A stretch of 64,000 bases of DNA from Ursus arctos (taxonomy: Eukaryota > Chordata > Mammalia > Carnivora > Ursidae): the NCBI RefSeq assembly GCF_023065955.2, contig NW_026622841.1, forward strand, positions 15,572,501 through 15,636,500. Reading direction: 5' to 3'. The position numbers were made by a program, and so were the translations under genes. How positions within the stretch are numbered: position 1 is the stretch's first letter; every line of letters starts with the position of its first letter. Shown one piece after another: positions 62,800-64,000 of the stretch. The notes beneath the pieces were generated by a model. The model saw only the letters and a list, made by a program, of their open reading frames with translations, was not told the DNA's origin and did not search any database.

Positions 62800-62940
62800 A
62801 AGGTTCCTCACCATTTGCTCTGTCTGTCCCTTTTTTCTTTGCTAGGGTATTTTAAAGCAAATCCCAGGCACGTCCTTTTACTGTCATATATTTCAGTATT
62901 CGTCTCTGAGAAGTGCAGTCTTCATGTAGTATCAAAATGT
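62800..62940 (-). mobile_element. Old L1 (L1ME-like) fragment, antisense
   Basis: attttaaagcaaatcccagg and tatatttcagtattcgtctc resemble an old L1 3' UTR in reverse. It is short and diverged, and it underlies part of the open frame at 62488-63081. Confidence 0.5.
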
Positions 62941-63395
62941 CATCACACCAAAAAACCAAAACAAAACCAAAACCCAGTATGCATGTTTTTAACCATTTTC
63001 CCCCCAAAGAAAATGGAGGTTGGTTTTGTGGAGTTATTTCCCTTGAATGAAATTGTGGATGAGTGGTACTTCCATCGCTAATGTGTGATCTCCTATTTTC
63101 ACAGGTGTGCTTAATTCTGAGAATTTTTCTAGAGGGGGAAGTTGAGTACTGTACCTGGGATGCCCGCGTGGAGCGGAGCAGAGCTCTGTATGAGGCAGTG
63201 GACCAGGGACAGTTACTTACATCTCATAAGAAAAAGATCATTTTTTCTCAAAGGCATTTCCATGGGTTTGACCACCAAGATAATACCATACGATGAATGG
63301 AGTGTGTTCTTAGCAGATGAAAATGTAGTTTCAAAAGGAATGCTAATATTTCATTTATTTTTGTACTTGTATTTGTTTTATTGTATTTAGGATCT

Positions 63396-63568
63396 CTTTT
63401 TTAAGATTTTAGTAGAGTGTGTGTGCATAGGCAGGGGGAGCAGCAGGCAGAGGGAGAAGCAGGGACCCTGCCCAACAGGGAGCTCATGTAGGGCTCGATC
63501 CCAGGACCCCGGGATCATGACCTGAGCTGAAGGCAGACGCCTAACTGACTGAGCCACCCAGGTGCCCC
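63396..63568 (-). mobile_element. Can-SINE
   Basis: A reverse-orientation element. The TSD tatttaggatct is at 63384-63395 and 63569-63580. Confidence 0.95.
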
Positions 63569-64000
63569 TATTTAGGATCTTTTTTAAGCTAAGTGAACAA
63601 GACTTTCTTTCGACTATTTCTTGGTAGCAAAATTATATTAACAATAAATGCATTAGCCTCACTATTATCAGAAAGCAGCGTAGATACTCTGAAGTGAAGG
63701 TAGCCCTAACTGTAGTCCTGTTTTTAATGGTCTGATGCCCTATTCGTGTGCATTTCCAGGGTTACATAGTAAAGTGAAATCAGTGGTACTTTTCTAGTTA
63801 ATGTCTTACCATAGGTTTAAATGTTATCTAAATTAGCTTAGAGTCCAGTGACTCCACAGCTGAGAAGACAAACAGCAGACCCTCATCCCTTCCCAGGCCC
63901 TCCTATCCCACCCCAGCAATGACGTTCCAATATTTAAAACTTGTTTTTTTGATTTTTTACATCTGTAGCTCTAAGTAACTTATATTACACCCCCCCCCCA

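Larger units (their letters stand above)
47365..64000 (+). other. CCBE1: CCBE1 intron 2 (partial, continues past window)
   Basis: No CCBE1 exon 3 coding signature is seen in any frame, so this stretch is taken as intron. It holds MER5A, MIR, three Can-SINEs, an MLT1 remnant, two antisense L1 3' ends, one composite sense L1 and a CpG-rich patch, all listed separately. A very long early intron agrees with the large size of this gene in other mammals. An unrecognised alternative exon cannot be excluded. Confidence 0.8.

Noticed and set aside
62488..63081. 197-codon plus-strand frame
   Set aside because: Part of it overlaps an old L1 fragment (about 62800-62940), and the text has no recognised domain.
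47365..64000. Search for CCBE1 exon 3
   Set aside because: No frame encodes the expected cysteine-rich KKCCKGYKF segment, so the exon lies beyond the window.
63990..64000. C-run at the window end
   Set aside because: Only the edge of the run is visible, so its length and nature cannot be judged.

Overview
This is a mammalian nuclear window from a carnivoran. About two dozen tRNA-derived Can-SINEs are present (head of the type gcctgggtggctcagt, CT-rich body, A-rich tail), most with visible target-site duplications (TSDs). Carnivore-type L1 3' ends and older mammalian repeats (MIR, MER5A, MER20, MLT1-type LTRs) fill much of the rest. Two SINE copies, at 7.4 and 41.1 kb, are of a young-looking subfamily that I associate with arctoids (bears, panda, pinnipeds). 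That lineage call is an inference. I see no operon structure, CRISPR array or prokaryotic gene.

The only protein-coding gene I can support is the 5' end of CCBE1 (collagen and calcium-binding EGF domain protein 1) on the + strand. Coding exon 1 is 46760-46890, intron 1 is 46891-47283 and coding exon 2 is 47284-47364. Both splice donors and the acceptor are canonical and the reading frame joins cleanly. The start lies in a CpG island (about 45.74-47.52 kb), with two CACGTG E-boxes and a TATA-like box near its upstream edge. Everything from 47365 to the window end reads as the large second intron, and later exons lie beyond the window.

Layout: 0-8.4 kb is an L1/SINE-rich intergenic part with one orphan CpG-rich patch (about 3.24-3.66 kb). 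From 8.4 to 41.3 kb is intergenic sequence with many SINEs, LTR remnants, MIRs and one decayed membrane-protein-like reading frame (19.34-19.9 kb, minus strand). From 41.3 to 54.0 kb no Can-SINE is seen, and the CCBE1 promoter lies inside this clean zone. From 54.0 to 64.0 kb is intronic sequence with a second small CpG-rich patch (56.71-56.99 kb) and an inverted pair of L1 3' ends (60.98-62.36 kb).

I do not see a previously undescribed multi-gene system. The most useful leads are regulatory (the E-box/TATA block, two isolated CpG patches, opposite-strand G-runs) and structural (an L1 inverted repeat, a 42-bp L1 micro-insertion, a SINE with a triplicated head).
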